From NCBI GenBank assembly GCA_028710865.1, contig JAQTUF010000002.1, forward strand, positions 62,001 to 126,000: 64,000 nt of DNA, read 5' to 3'. Under the pieces are notes generated by a model. The model ran no database searches and had not been told where the DNA came from. It saw only the letters and a program-made list of their open reading frames with translations. Source of the DNA: Candidatus Shapirobacteria bacterium (GTDB taxonomy: Bacteria; Patescibacteria; Microgenomatia; UBA12405). This document shows, piece after piece, positions 37,092-45,829 of the stretch (the first letter of the stretch is position 1; every line of letters begins with the position of its first letter). Both the position numbers and the translations under genes were made by a program.

Positions 37092-37755
37092 TTTTTCTCC
37101 TCTTATTAAACATTAATGGTTGAAAAACTTCTCCTAATATAAACAATCCAGTCAAAGAAATCAAACTGACTAATAACGATAAAATAATTAAAATTAATTT
37201 ATCCTGCTTCCAAAATAAAACCAAAGCCACTAATAAGTTAATCAAAAAAGTCGTAAATAAAAATACAAAACCCTTCTTACCACTCCGATACCACACAAAA
37301 GATCTATAATTTTTAAACAACCACCAACTTACTAAATAAGCGATCAAAAATATTACTAAATAAGCCATTACTTTAATATCAAATCGCGACCTAACCAATT
37401 CATCAACCATCAAGATGGACAAAAAAACTAAAAAATTCCTTAAATTATCCTCTAAAAAAGCAAAAAATTTCCATTGATTTACTTTTCCAAACCAAAAACT
37501 CACCAATATAAAACCCAATGTTGCCATCAAATAATCCATTCCAGGTTTTTGCCAAACCAACAACCAATCCTGCCAATTCCTCCAAACCCCCCAATTTAAT
37601 AAACCAAACCCTACTCTACCAAAAACAAAAAAACCTAATAATGATAACCAACTAAAAGTAATCAATTTTCCCTCTAAATAATTCCCTCTCAAATTTCTCC
37701 AAGTTAAATACAAAAAAAGTATTATTCCTAAAATTCTTATTATTCCTAAACTCAT
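37078..37755 (-). CDS. multi-pass membrane protein, degenerate Lgt-like
   Basis: A 225-residue protein with about seven hydrophobic helices. Its first third resembles prolipoprotein diacylglyceryl transferase: FFVFGRVGFGLLNWGVW aligns with the Lgt region containing the conserved Arg and Asn. At the catalytic HGGL position it has PGMDYLM, without the His. It lies directly upstream of the zinc protein and lspA. It could be a divergent Lgt with altered chemistry or an unrelated membrane protein; the resemblance is by eye only. Confidence 0.5.
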   Translation of the reverse strand: MSLGIIRILGIILFLYLTWRNLRGNYLEGKLITFSWLSLLGFFVFGRVGFGLLNWGVWRNWQDWLLVWQKPGMDYLMATLGFILVSFWFGKVNQWKFFAFLEDNLRNFLVFLSILMVDELVRSRFDIKVMAYLVIFLIAYLVSWWLFKNYRSFVWYRSGKKGFVFLFTTFLINLLVALVLFWKQDKLILIILSLLVSLISLTGLFILGEVFQPLMFNKRRKNETE

Positions 37756-37803
37756 ACCCTATTTTACTACGATTCCACACTCACGATCTATCATCTAATT
37801 TAG

Positions 37804-37887
37804 TACCGAAGGAGGGAATCGAACCCCCATGACATTGCTGTCACACGATTTTGAGTCGTGCGTGTCTACCAATTCCACCACTCCGGC
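37804..37887 (-). tRNA. tRNA-Leu(CAA)
   Basis: A class II cloverleaf with a long variable arm (TGACAGCAATGTCA, itself a hairpin). Acceptor GCCGGAG/CTTCGGT, T-arm GGGGG TTCGATT CCCTC, anticodon stem CACGA/TCGTG around CTCAAAA, giving CAA, which reads TTG. Discriminator A as in leucine tRNAs. CCA is not encoded. It stands alone between the membrane-protein operon and dnaB. Confidence 0.93.
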
Positions 37888-37914
37888 CTGAAGTAAATTA
37901 TTATACTATACAAT

Positions 37915-39222
37915 CTATTGTTTCTTCTCTACATCAAAAAAGCTTACTTGTTTACCATTAAAATACAAATTAAAGCTACCAGTTGGACCATTACGATGTT
38001 TTTCAATACTACAAGTTACCATTTCTCTTACATCCTCATCTTCTCGATATAAGAAAAACACCACATCCGCATCCTGTTCAATACTTCCTGATTCTCTTAA
38101 ATCCGACAACCGTGGTCTTCCTCCCCTAGCCTCCATTGCCCGAGACAACTGGGCTAAAGCCAATATTGGTATTTTTAATTCTCTCGCCAAATTTTTTAAT
38201 CCCTGAGAAATTTCTGACACCTCTTGAACTCGATTATCTCTAGTTCCCCCATGCATTAATTGTAAATAATCAACTATTATAAATTTAATTCCCTTTTCTA
38301 ACTGTAATCTTCTCGCCCTAGTCCTTAACTCTGTCACTGTTAAACCTGGAGCATCATCAATATAAAGTGGTGCTTCAGCCAATATCCCCATTGCCTCTGA
38401 TAAAGAGTCAAAATCAGTTGATGAAAGTTGCCCAGTTTTTAATTTCCAAGCATCAATTAGACCCTGTCTAACCAATAAACGATCAACTAATTCTTCTTTA
38501 CTCATTTCCAAAGAAAACATACATACTGGCATTTTCTTTTCCACTGCTACATATCTAGCTATATTCAAACCAAAAGCAGTCTTACCTACTCCTGGTCGAG
38601 CCGCTAAAATCAATAAATTACTATCCTGCATTCCCGCTAAAATATGGTCTAATCCTTTAAACCCAGTCGGTACTCCTCGTAAACCCGTCCCTAGCTTTTG
38701 TAATTCATCCAATCTATCAAAACTAGCTGTCAAAACTTCTTTTAAAGATGCTGGCGTTGATTTTAAATGTTTTTGAGATAAGGAAAAAATTTCTTGTTCT
38801 GCCATATCCAATAATTGATCTGCTGGTAAAGTTGAATCAAATGCCTTTTCAGTAATTCTAGATGCTGCTGAAATTAATTCCCGCTTAGCTGATAACGCTT
38901 TAATAATCTTTCCATAACTCTCAACATTAGCTGCTGTTGGCACTTCATTGGCTAATTTTGATAAAAAAGCTTTACCTCCAATTTTTTTTAAAAGTTTGTT
39001 TTCTTTTAATTTCTCTGAAACAGTTATAATATCAATTGGCATTCTATCCTCATACAAATCCATCATTGATTTGTATATCTTGCCATAATTTAAATTATAA
39101 AAATGCTCCGCTCTTAAAAAATCAGAAACATTTAGCACTGCATCATTATCAATCAATATTGACCCCAAAACACACAATTCTGCTTCAGAAGAATTTGGTG
39201 GTAACTTTAATACCTCTTCCAT
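37915..39222 (-). CDS. dnaB: replicative DNA helicase
   Basis: A 435-residue helicase. The N-terminal domain (PPNSSEAELCVLGSILID...) is followed by the RecA-like motor with Walker A ARPGVGKTAF (about residue 210), CMFSLEMSKEE, Walker B FIIVDYLQLM, and LRESGSIEQDADVV. The C-terminus is typical (KHRNGPTGSFNLYF). No intein is present. A TATAAT nine bases before the ATG suggests a nearly leaderless mRNA. Confidence 0.97.
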   Translation of the reverse strand: MEEVLKLPPNSSEAELCVLGSILIDNDAVLNVSDFLRAEHFYNLNYGKIYKSMMDLYEDRMPIDIITVSEKLKENKLLKKIGGKAFLSKLANEVPTAANVESYGKIIKALSAKRELISAASRITEKAFDSTLPADQLLDMAEQEIFSLSQKHLKSTPASLKEVLTASFDRLDELQKLGTGLRGVPTGFKGLDHILAGMQDSNLLILAARPGVGKTAFGLNIARYVAVEKKMPVCMFSLEMSKEELVDRLLVRQGLIDAWKLKTGQLSSTDFDSLSEAMGILAEAPLYIDDAPGLTVTELRTRARRLQLEKGIKFIIVDYLQLMHGGTRDNRVQEVSEISQGLKNLARELKIPILALAQLSRAMEARGGRPRLSDLRESGSIEQDADVVFFLYREDEDVREMVTCSIEKHRNGPTGSFNLYFNGKQVSFFDVEKKQ

Positions 39223-39231
39223 ATATATAGT

Positions 39232-39237
39232 ATTATA
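39232..39237 (-). promoter_or_regulatory. -10 box (TATAAT) of dnaB
   Basis: On the minus strand a perfect TATAAT ends nine bases before the dnaB ATG and overlaps the stop codon of the upstream gene. No Shine-Dalgarno motif lies between. Confidence 0.55.
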
Positions 39238-39805
39238 CTATTTTCAACAGTTTTAACTCCAACCCTTCAGGTAAATTTTCCTTTTCCACTTTTAAAGCTT
39301 CAATCGGTTCCAATCCTTCCTCATCTGCCTCATCTAAAAATTTAGTTAACATTTCTTTATCACCCCCCATTGGGATCAAATAATTTACCCCCCACTTTTT
39401 TGACCACTCCTTAACTGATTTAAAACTCAATTTATCTCCAATACTAGTAGGTGCCAATAATACATCTATTCCATTTAATCTATCAATTTTCTTATCACTC
39501 AAAGACTCATTTAATTGACCCAAAACCAATATAGAAACTCCTTCCATATTAATACTATAAATTGTTCTATCTGTATCTACATCCAAACCCAATATCTCTA
39601 CTCCACCAATCTCATATTCCCCTGCTCCCTTAATCAAAACTTTATCATCTATTAACCCAATTCCATCATATTCATTACTAGTAAACAATATTATTCTGCC
39701 ACTATTTTTATTTTCCTTTAAAAAATTAGCAGTCGGATTAATCAAAATATTTTCTTTTTTACCCTTAACCAGGGCACTATAATATCCTAAAGCTTTAATT
39801 TCCAT
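39233..39805 (-). CDS. degenerate metallo-beta-lactamase-fold protein
   Basis: A 190-residue protein from the ATG at 39805. The order of elements (MEIKALGYYSALVKGKK, then ILINPTA, IDVLLAPTSI, NYLIPMGG) follows the small MBL-fold hydrolases of the UPF0173 type. The metal-binding HxHxDH motif is gone; in its place is TSNEYDG. It may have lost hydrolase activity and act as a structural or binding protein. An earlier ATG at 39826 is possible but gives a weaker match. It lies directly upstream of dnaB on the same strand. Confidence 0.65.
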   Translation of the reverse strand: MEIKALGYYSALVKGKKENILINPTANFLKENKNSGRIILFTSNEYDGIGLIDDKVLIKGAGEYEIGGVEILGLDVDTDRTIYSINMEGVSILVLGQLNESLSDKKIDRLNGIDVLLAPTSIGDKLSFKSVKEWSKKWGVNYLIPMGGDKEMLTKFLDEADEEGLEPIEALKVEKENLPEGLELKLLKIV

Positions 39806-39861
39806 ATGTATCAATTCTATCATCATTTTTTAACTTTTTGTGATATCATCTAGGTTAACTT

Positions 39862-40308
39862 ATGTTTAAAGAACTTTTTCTGGCCATAATTTTAGGTGCT
39901 CTCTTAGGTTTTGGCATCACCGGAGGCTACTTGGCTATAGATAAAAAAAATAATCAAAACAAAATTCAGCCAGTTATTACCAGTCCTACCCCAATTCCCA
40001 GTATTATTGATTCTCAAAATCAAACTGAAAAAAAAGATGATGGTTTAACTTTAAATTCAATAGAAGATCTAGATATTGTTTCTCAAGAAGATTTAGAATT
40101 AACTGGTGTAACTACCTCTCCAGAAAGTACTATTATTGTCACTTTAGGTAATCAAATATTAAGTAGCAAAAGCGATAAAGATGGTAAATTTAATCTCCAG
40201 TTAAAATTGGATAGTGGCCTCAATATCATTAAAATAACTGTCATTGATTCTAATAATAACCAATTTGAAAAAACACTAAATATTACTTATTCTACAGCCA
40301 AAATTTAA
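39862..40308 (+). CDS. secreted or anchored protein with Ig-like domain
   Basis: A 148-residue protein. One N-terminal helix (about residues 3-25) acts as signal or anchor, then a Pro/Ser/Gln-rich linker, then a beta-rich domain (about 65-148) with the pattern LTGVTTSPESTIIVTLGNQ ... NIIKITVIDSNNNQFEKTL. This resembles the bacterial Ig-like domain seen in surface proteins. It is followed one base later by another secreted protein, forming a two-gene unit. Confidence 0.65.
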   Translation: MFKELFLAIILGALLGFGITGGYLAIDKKNNQNKIQPVITSPTPIPSIIDSQNQTEKKDDGLTLNSIEDLDIVSQEDLELTGVTTSPESTIIVTLGNQILSSKSDKDGKFNLQLKLDSGLNIIKITVIDSNNNQFEKTLNITYSTAKI

Positions 40309-40309
40309 C

Positions 40310-40972
40310 ATGATTAGTTATTTTCTTTCATTAATATTATTATTAATTTCACCTACTACTGTTTTTGCTACCGATGCCTCACCTTCGGCTAACAATTCTA
40401 ATGATATCCAAACAATTAGAGAAGTTGTCCAACAAAAAGTTAAAGAAAAACTAAATCTCATCACTACTCCTGAATCAAAACCAAAATCATTTTTTGGTAC
40501 TATTCAAAAAATAACAAATAATCAAATTGATATTAATTTAAATAATGAAACTAAAACTATTATCACCACTGACAACACTGTTTTTATTAACCTTAAACGA
40601 ACCAAAATTGCCCTAAAAGATCTTAAGTCTGGTCAAGAAATTCTTGCACTTGGCTATCTTAATTCTCAAAACCAATTAGAAACCAAAAGAATTATTATTT
40701 TTGAATTAAAAAGCGTTGAAAATAATACTCAAGTAGTTAATGGTCAAATAGTCGATGTTTCCCAAACTTCCCCAATTTTTGTTATTGTTCCTCAAGCTAA
40801 TAAAAATAATCAATATCAAATAACCACTACTACCACTGAAATTAAAAAAATAAAAACTGGTCAAAAAGCCATCATTGTTATTAAACCAGACCCAAAAATG
40901 ACTAACACTTTCGATTTATTAAAAACAATTTCTCTTTCAGAATCAACTACTTCCGCTTCTCCAACTCAATAA
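40310..40972 (+). CDS. secreted protein with OB-like (DUF5666-type) domain
   Basis: A 220-residue protein with a signal peptide (about residues 1-20, ending near TVFA). Residues about 60-135 form a beta-rich domain (FFGTIQKITNNQIDINL ... LKSGQEILALGYL) like the DUF5666 domain, and a second, weaker copy may follow. The tail is Ser/Thr-rich. It is co-directional with and adjacent to the Ig-like protein. Function unknown; probably an exported structural protein. Confidence 0.6.
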   Translation: MISYFLSLILLLISPTTVFATDASPSANNSNDIQTIREVVQQKVKEKLNLITTPESKPKSFFGTIQKITNNQIDINLNNETKTIITTDNTVFINLKRTKIALKDLKSGQEILALGYLNSQNQLETKRIIIFELKSVENNTQVVNGQIVDVSQTSPIFVIVPQANKNNQYQITTTTTEIKKIKTGQKAIIVIKPDPKMTNTFDLLKTISLSESTTSASPTQ

Positions 40973-40973
40973 T

Positions 40974-41038
40974 ACCTACAATTAGGTGTATAATCCCAAT
41001 TAAGTCCTAAAGTCCCTTAAAAAATCTAAACAAGGAGG
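40974..41038 (+). promoter_or_regulatory. promoter, operator-like repeat and strong RBS of the deacetylase gene
   Basis: An inverted repeat ACCTA-CAAT-TAGGT (40974-40987) sits just upstream of TATAAT (40989-40994), where a regulator could block polymerase. A leader of about 46 bases follows, ending in AAGGAGG (41032-41038), nine bases before the ATG. This arrangement is unlike the leaderless promoters of most genes here. Confidence 0.6.
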
Positions 41039-41047
41039 ATTAATTCA

Positions 41048-41782
41048 ATGACCATGTCTAAAAAATCCCGTCGTATTTTATTACTTATGGTAATTACTTT
41101 GCTTGTCTTTGTGACTGCCATACCTACCTGTCTTGCTAGCTCCCCTGCTCCATCACAAATCAAATCACTTCCAAACTCAAATATGGTCTGTCTAACCTTT
41201 GATGATGGATATGGAAAAACTGCCATCACCACAATACTCAACTGTCTACGGGAAAATAACGTTCAGTGTACATTTTTCATCATAGGTAGTTGTTTGAAAA
41301 AATATCCCGATCTTTGGAGACAGGCCATAGCTGATGGACACGAAATTGCTTATCACACTATGACTCACAGCAGCCTCAATAGAAAATCTAATCAAAAAAT
41401 AATCAACGACATCAATAAATGGAATGACTTAGCACATGAAATTTTAGGAGAAGATTATCAAATACCCAAAATTGCCCGAGCTCCAGGAGGCAGTGCCAAT
41501 TCCCGAGTTAGAAGGCTTTTTGAAAGTTTAGGTTATTCACTTATTTACTGGAGTCTAGATACCTATACCGGAGTTTACAAAAAAACCCATCATAATGTAG
41601 CTCAAAAAATAAATAACTATATCGTTAATAAAGTTAAAATTGGTTCAATCGTACTCCAACACTTCAATAACTATGATGCACCATCAGTCTCACTATATAT
41701 TCAATATTTAAAAGACAATTTCACATTAGGTAAAGTCAGTGATGCTCTAGTGGCTTCAGCTGCCAACACACCCATCACTTAA
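41048..41782 (+). CDS. secreted polysaccharide deacetylase
   Basis: A 244-residue NodB-family enzyme with a signal peptide (about residues 1-30, ending near CLAS). The family motifs are present: TFDDGYG (catalytic Asp pair), HTMTH (metal histidines), RAPGGSANSR, YWSLDTYTG and IVLQHF. These enzymes remove acetyl groups from peptidoglycan or chitin-like sugars. Unlike most genes here it has a 46-base leader and a full Shine-Dalgarno motif, and its own 3' hairpin; this may mean acquisition from elsewhere. It may remodel the cell's own wall or a host's. Confidence 0.92.
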   Translation: MTMSKKSRRILLLMVITLLVFVTAIPTCLASSPAPSQIKSLPNSNMVCLTFDDGYGKTAITTILNCLRENNVQCTFFIIGSCLKKYPDLWRQAIADGHEIAYHTMTHSSLNRKSNQKIINDINKWNDLAHEILGEDYQIPKIARAPGGSANSRVRRLFESLGYSLIYWSLDTYTGVYKKTHHNVAQKINNYIVNKVKIGSIVLQHFNNYDAPSVSLYIQYLKDNFTLGKVSDALVASAANTPIT

Positions 41783-41793
41783 AACAAAACAGA

Positions 41794-41824
41794 GGGGGAA
41801 GTATATTTCTCAAAAACTTCCCCC
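41794..41824 (+). terminator. hairpin after the deacetylase gene
   Basis: A perfect 9-bp stem (GGGGGAAGT / ACTTCCCCC) with a 13-base loop, 12 bases after the stop. No T-run follows at once (ACCCCATCCCC instead), so it may be an mRNA-end protector rather than a classic terminator. Confidence 0.55.
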
Positions 41825-41896
41825 ACCCCATCCCCTTTGTTTAGATTTAAAAATTTCAACCCATAATTTGATATAATCAAAGCGACCTATTCTCAT

Positions 41897-41974
41897 GGTG
41901 GTATTAGCTCAATTGGTTAGAGCGCAGCTCTGTGAAAGCTGAGGTTGTCGGTTCAAGTCCGATATACCACCCCA
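41897..41974 (+). tRNA. tRNA-His(GTG)
   Basis: A full cloverleaf with the extra G-1 opposite C73 that marks histidine tRNAs, acceptor GTGGTAT/ATACCAC, T-arm GTCGG TTCAAGT CCGAT, and anticodon loop CTGTGAA (GTG). CCA is encoded directly after C73, unlike the other two tRNAs in the window. It lies about 900 bases from hisS. Confidence 0.95.
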
Positions 41975-41986
41975 AATAACAATAAA

Positions 41987-42784
41987 TTACCACTCTCTCT
42001 GTTTAATCACATCTTCAAAACAATTAGTAAAAAAACGTTTATAACAAATTTTAAGCAATTCCCTAACCAATACAAATTGCCATTTAGATATTCCCACAAA
42101 CTTCAAATACGACAACAAATTAGGTTTATCATGGGTAATCAAATGTTCATGAAGTAAAACTACTTTGGGATTATACACAATATCATAATTTATAAAATGC
42201 AAGAAAAATGCATATTCAGCATCTTCTCCACTAATTATTGACTCATTAAAATTTCTTTTATCCCATATACTCTTCCGTATAGAATAGCCAGCCCCAGCCA
42301 AAGAAGTAACTTTATCCATTTTAAAAAGCACTCCCAAATTTGGTTTTATGGAAAAAATTTTTTTTTCATTACCAAATTTATCTGCCGACCAAAAGTCAGG
42401 ATAACTATATCCAGCCCTACCAGATATTACATATTTACCATAAACTGCCCCAACATTAGGATTTTCCAAATCAATTAATATTTCCTCAAGCCAATTATTA
42501 TTAGCCGGAATAGCATCACCAGACAATCTAATTAAATATTTTCCCTTGGCTTTTTTTACTCCAATATTAAATGCCTTTGCATATCCAAATTCTTCTGGTT
42601 TAATTTGAATTAAATTAACTTTTTGATCTTTTAAATATTCAACTGCTCCATCAGTTGAACCAGAATCTACTACAATAATTTCAAATTCTTTAGAAGATTT
42701 TTGAGCTTTAATAGCTGGTATAGATTTTTGTAAAATGCCCAATTGGTTTTTAGTTATTATAATAATTGATACTTCTATACTCAT
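41987..42784 (-). CDS. family 2 glycosyltransferase
   Basis: A 265-residue GT-A fold enzyme. The N-terminus VSIIIITKNQLGILQKSI and VVDSGSTDG are diagnostic. An acidic motif in the RLSGDAIP region fits the metal-nucleotide site, and SGEDAEYAF is the usual C-terminal acceptor motif. There is no membrane helix, so it acts on the cytoplasmic face, probably adding a sugar to a surface polysaccharide. It lies opposite the flanking tRNA-His and hisS and has no glycan cluster around it. Confidence 0.9.
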   Translation of the reverse strand: MSIEVSIIIITKNQLGILQKSIPAIKAQKSSKEFEIIVVDSGSTDGAVEYLKDQKVNLIQIKPEEFGYAKAFNIGVKKAKGKYLIRLSGDAIPANNNWLEEILIDLENPNVGAVYGKYVISGRAGYSYPDFWSADKFGNEKKIFSIKPNLGVLFKMDKVTSLAGAGYSIRKSIWDKRNFNESIISGEDAEYAFFLHFINYDIVYNPKVVLLHEHLITHDKPNLLSYLKFVGISKWQFVLVRELLKICYKRFFTNCFEDVIKQREW

Positions 42785-42895
42785 ATTTCTTCAATTATAT
42801 AATAGATATTATCTATTCCGCTTTATACTTCAATTCTCTAATTCTCCCTTGTTCAAATTATTTATAGACTATTTTACTTCAAACTCTTAATCATT

Positions 42896-42901
42896 TAAAA
42901 T
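42896..42901 (+). promoter_or_regulatory. -10 box (TAAAAT) of hisS
   Basis: TAAAAT ends five bases before the hisS ATG with no Shine-Dalgarno motif. Upstream, in the gap divergent from the glycosyltransferase, is an imperfect palindrome AATAGATATTATCTATT near 42799-42815. Confidence 0.45.
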
Positions 42902-42906
42902 ACGCT

Positions 42907-44139
42907 ATGATTAAACCTCAAACACTAAAAGGCTTTCGTGATTTACTCCCGGCAGAAATGGCGGTCCGTAATTATGTCAAAAATACCTTAATCGATGTTT
43001 TTGAAACTTTTGGTTTTCTCCCACTAGAAACTCCTGCTCTTGAATATGCTTCAGTTTTAAAAGGAAAATACAGTGGTGAAACTGATGAAAAACTCGGTTA
43101 TTTTTTCAAAGATAATGGTGACCGAGAAATTGGTCTTCGTTATGATCTCACCGTCCCTGTGGCTAAAGTTTTAGCTATGTATTCAAATCAAATCCAATTA
43201 CCTTTTAAACGCTATCAAATCCAACCAGTCTGGCGTGCTGAAAACACTCAAAAAGGTCGTTACCGTGAATTTGTCCAATGTGATGTTGATACTTTTGGTA
43301 CTAGCTCCCCCATTAGTGATGCTGAAAACATTTCTTTAATTTATATTGCCACTCAAAAACTCGGCCTCAAAAACGTTCTAGTTAAAATAAATAGTCGAAT
43401 TATTTTATCCGACATTTTAGTCAAAAGTGGCATCAAAAAAGACCAAAATTTGATACTTCAATCTCTCGATAAAATAGACAAAATTGGTGATAATGGAGTA
43501 AAAGAAGAGCTCAAATCAAAGAATTTGTCTCCAACCCAAATAGATAATCTTTTTAAATATATCAAAGAAGCTCAATTGGACGACCAATTGACCCAAATTT
43601 TTACCAAAATAAAAACCCTCGGGGTCCCCGAATCGGCCTATATTTTCGACCCCACTCTTGTTCGTGGTTGTGATTATTACACCAGCACTATTTTTGAAAT
43701 TACTGTCCCTGAAGCTAATGGTTCCATTGGTGGCGGCGGTCGTTACGATAAATTAATTAAAACTTTAGGTGGTCCAGATATCCCTGCTGTTGGTTTTTCT
43801 TTTGGCTTTGAAAGAGTTGTTGATGTCATTAAAGATTTAAATCTCCTCCCTCAAACTAATCAAACCAAAACTAAAATTTTAATTGCCAATTTTGGATCAG
43901 AAACCGAAAATGATGTATTAAAGCTCGTTTCTCAACTTCACAACCAAAATATTCCTTCAATTATTTATCCTGATTTTGACAAGCTTTCTAAACAAATTAA
44001 ATATGCCACTTCCTTAGGAATCCCTTATTTAGCTATTATTGGCACCAATGAAGCTAAAAATAACCAGATTACTATCAAAAATCTCACTACTACTGAACAA
44101 AAACTAGTCAAGTTTGAAGAATTGATCGATATGCTATAA
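42907..44139 (+). CDS. hisS: histidyl-tRNA synthetase
   Basis: A 410-residue class II synthetase. The core shows [10 protein letters not shown], motif 2 ([25 protein letters not shown]), the histidine-binding stretch [14 protein letters not shown] and motif 3 ([21 protein letters not shown]). A C-terminal anticodon-binding domain occupies about residues 320-410. It charges tRNA-His, whose gene lies just upstream. rpmE starts eight bases after its stop with its own -10 box. Confidence 0.97.
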   Translation: MIKPQTLKGFRDLLPAEMAVRNYVKNTLIDVFETFGFLPLETPALEYASVLKGKYSGETDEKLGYFFKDNGDREIGLRYDLTVPVAKVLAMYSNQIQLPFKRYQIQPVWRAENTQKGRYREFVQCDVDTFGTSSPISDAENISLIYIATQKLGLKNVLVKINSRIILSDILVKSGIKKDQNLILQSLDKIDKIGDNGVKEELKSKNLSPTQIDNLFKYIKEAQLDDQLTQIFTKIKTLGVPESAYIFDPTLVRGCDYYTSTIFEITVPEANGSIGGGGRYDKLIKTLGGPDIPAVGFSFGFERVVDVIKDLNLLPQTNQTKTKILIANFGSETENDVLKLVSQLHNQNIPSIIYPDFDKLSKQIKYATSLGIPYLAIIGTNEAKNNQITIKNLTTTEQKLVKFEELIDML

Positions 44140-44140
44140 T
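44135..44140 (+). promoter_or_regulatory. -10 box (TATAAT) of rpmE
   Basis: TATAAT overlaps the end of hisS and ends seven bases before the rpmE ATG. It would give rpmE a leaderless mRNA independent of hisS. Confidence 0.55.
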
Positions 44141-44147
44141 AAACCTT

Positions 44148-44414
44148 ATGAAACAAGGAATTCATCCACAATATTTTGACAACGCCCACGTTACTTGCGC
44201 CTGCGGTAATAAATTTACCACTGGTTCAACTATTGAAAAGATTGAAGTTGATGTTTGTTCTAAATGTCACCCATTCTTTACTGGTCAACAAAAGTTTGTT
44301 GACATTAAAGGAAGAATTGATAAATTTAAAGAAAAAGTTGTTAAAGGTAAAGCCTACCAAGATAGTAAAAAACCTAAAATCAAAAAAACTAAAAAAGTTA
44401 AAAAATTAAATTAG
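44148..44414 (+). CDS. rpmE: ribosomal protein L31
   Basis: An 88-residue L31 with the zinc-binding form: CACG near residue 18 and CSKCHPF near residue 37, then [18 protein letters not shown]. The C-terminal tail is Lys-rich and longer than usual. It is followed by a strong terminator and then a release-factor gene, an order (rpmE-prfA) also known from Firmicutes. Confidence 0.95.
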   Translation: MKQGIHPQYFDNAHVTCACGNKFTTGSTIEKIEVDVCSKCHPFFTGQQKFVDIKGRIDKFKEKVVKGKAYQDSKKPKIKKTKKVKKLN

Positions 44415-44423
44415 CTACTTTAC

Positions 44424-44459
44424 GCCGTCAAAATCTGTCCTTAATTTTGACGGCTTTTT
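44424..44459 (+). terminator. Rho-independent terminator after rpmE
   Basis: An 11-bp perfect stem (GCCGTCAAAAT / ATTTTGACGGC), 9-base loop, then TTTTT. It separates rpmE from the release-factor gene, which therefore needs its own promoter within the next 24 bases. Confidence 0.9.
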
Positions 44460-44483
44460 GTTTAAAATTAATTAATAAATAAA

Positions 44484-45209
44484 ATGCCAACAATAAATCC
44501 CAACATTGCTATTATGGAATTCTATCCCGGTCCAGGTGGTCAGGAAGCCACTATCTGGGCTGACGACCTTATGAATATGTATATTCGTTATGCCAATAAA
44601 GTCGGTTGGAAAGTGTCACAAATCGATGACAAAATTATTCAGATATCTGGTTTTGATGCCTACAATCAATTAAAACATGAAGCTGGAACTCATCGAGTTC
44701 AACGAATCCCTATAACCGAAAAACGTGGTCGTCTTCAAACTTCTACTGCTTCTATTGCTATCATGCCAAAAATTGATTCCAAAGAAATTAATTTCAAAAT
44801 GGAAGACGTCGTTATTACTGCTTGTCGAGCTGGTGGTAATGGCGGTCAAAATGTTAATAAAGTCTCTACTGCTATTCACTTAGTTCACAAACCCACTGGA
44901 TTAATGTTTGATGTCCGCACTGAAAGGTATCAACAACAAAATAGAGAAATTGCCTTAGAACTCCTTAAAACTAAGTTGTGGCAAATTGAAGAAGAAAAAC
45001 GAGCTTCTCAAGTTGCTGGTGGTCGATCAAATGTTAGTCAATCAAATAGAGCTGATAAAATCCGTACTTATAATTATCCTCGAAACCAAATTAAAGATCA
45101 TCGCATCGATAAATCATTTAACAACCTAGATAAAATCATGGCCGGAGACCTTGAAGATCTTTTATTAGAACTCACCGTCCTCGACCAACCAAAAGAAAAA
45201 CAAAACTGA
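44484..45209 (+). CDS. prfA: class I release factor, RF-1 type without domain 1
   Basis: A 241-residue peptide-chain release factor. Domain 2 begins at once ([18 protein letters not shown]) and contains the tripeptide PIT in [14 protein letters not shown], the PxT form that reads UAA/UAG (RF-1). The catalytic GGQ is in [12 protein letters not shown]. Normal RF-1 has about 360 residues; here the N-terminal helical domain 1 is absent, and stop codons and a terminator lie directly upstream, so it is not simply a wrong start. Domain 1 contacts the ribosomal stalk in other bacteria. It ends with TGA. Confidence 0.88.
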   Translation: MPTINPNIAIMEFYPGPGGQEATIWADDLMNMYIRYANKVGWKVSQIDDKIIQISGFDAYNQLKHEAGTHRVQRIPITEKRGRLQTSTASIAIMPKIDSKEINFKMEDVVITACRAGGNGGQNVNKVSTAIHLVHKPTGLMFDVRTERYQQQNREIALELLKTKLWQIEEEKRASQVAGGRSNVSQSNRADKIRTYNYPRNQIKDHRIDKSFNNLDKIMAGDLEDLLLELTVLDQPKEKQN

Positions 45210-45215
45210 TATAAT
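45210..45215 (+). promoter_or_regulatory. -10 box (TATAAT) of the ferredoxin-thioredoxin gene
   Basis: TATAAT begins directly after the TGA of the release-factor gene and ends nine bases before the next ATG. No Shine-Dalgarno motif is present. Confidence 0.5.
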
Positions 45216-45224
45216 CCAACTATT

Positions 45225-45824
45225 ATGCCAGCCATAATTAACTTCAAGATTTGTGATAATGCTCCAGAGTGTGGTGGTTTAGAAGTTTGTCCTACAAAAG
45301 CCATTACTTGGAATGAAACTAAAAAAACTTTAGAAATAGATCAATCAAAATGTATTACTTGTGGTAAATGTGTCAAAGCCTGCCCTGTTGGTGCTATCAA
45401 AGCTGCTAAAGGCAAAGATTTTGAAGATATTAAAAAAGAATATGACCAAGATTCCCGAAGGACTTCTGATTTGTTTATTGAGCGATACGGTGCCTCATCA
45501 ATGGATCCTACTGCTCTAGTCTCTCCTGTTTTCCTACAAAGTCAGATTGATAAAAAACTAACCTTAGTGGCCGAAATTTTTGATAATGATTTAGCTATGT
45601 GTTTAGTTAAATCAATCCCAATTAGAGATCTTTTCAAAAATAAAATTCTATATTACAAAATCAATATTGAATTTGGTCCAGATTTAATTAAAGATTATAA
45701 AATTAAAACCCTACCTTGTCTTTTATTTTTCAAAAACGGCCAACTAACCGGCAAAATCGAAGGTTATTATGGCTTGGATAAAAAGAAAGAGTTAATTTCT
45801 CAAATTTCTTCCCTAATCTACTAA
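45225..45824 (+). CDS. ferredoxin fused to a thioredoxin-like domain
   Basis: A 199-residue protein. Residues about 8-60 form a dicluster ferredoxin: a first motif with three cysteines (CDNAPEC...VCP) and a complete second motif (CITCGKCVKACP). Residues about 95-199 form a thioredoxin-like domain with the cis-proline loop KTLPCLLFFKNG, but there is no CxxC at the expected active-site position (DNDLAMCLVK instead). The two parts together may carry electrons to, or sense, a redox partner. This fusion is not one I know as a named family. Confidence 0.75.
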   Translation: MPAIINFKICDNAPECGGLEVCPTKAITWNETKKTLEIDQSKCITCGKCVKACPVGAIKAAKGKDFEDIKKEYDQDSRRTSDLFIERYGASSMDPTALVSPVFLQSQIDKKLTLVAEIFDNDLAMCLVKSIPIRDLFKNKILYYKINIEFGPDLIKDYKIKTLPCLLFFKNGQLTGKIEGYYGLDKKKELISQISSLIY

Positions 45825-45829
45825 ATCTT

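Noticed and set aside
41897..44139. tRNA-His and hisS as a regulatory unit
   Set aside because: A gene on the opposite strand separates them and hisS has its own promoter-like box, with no T-box or other leader.
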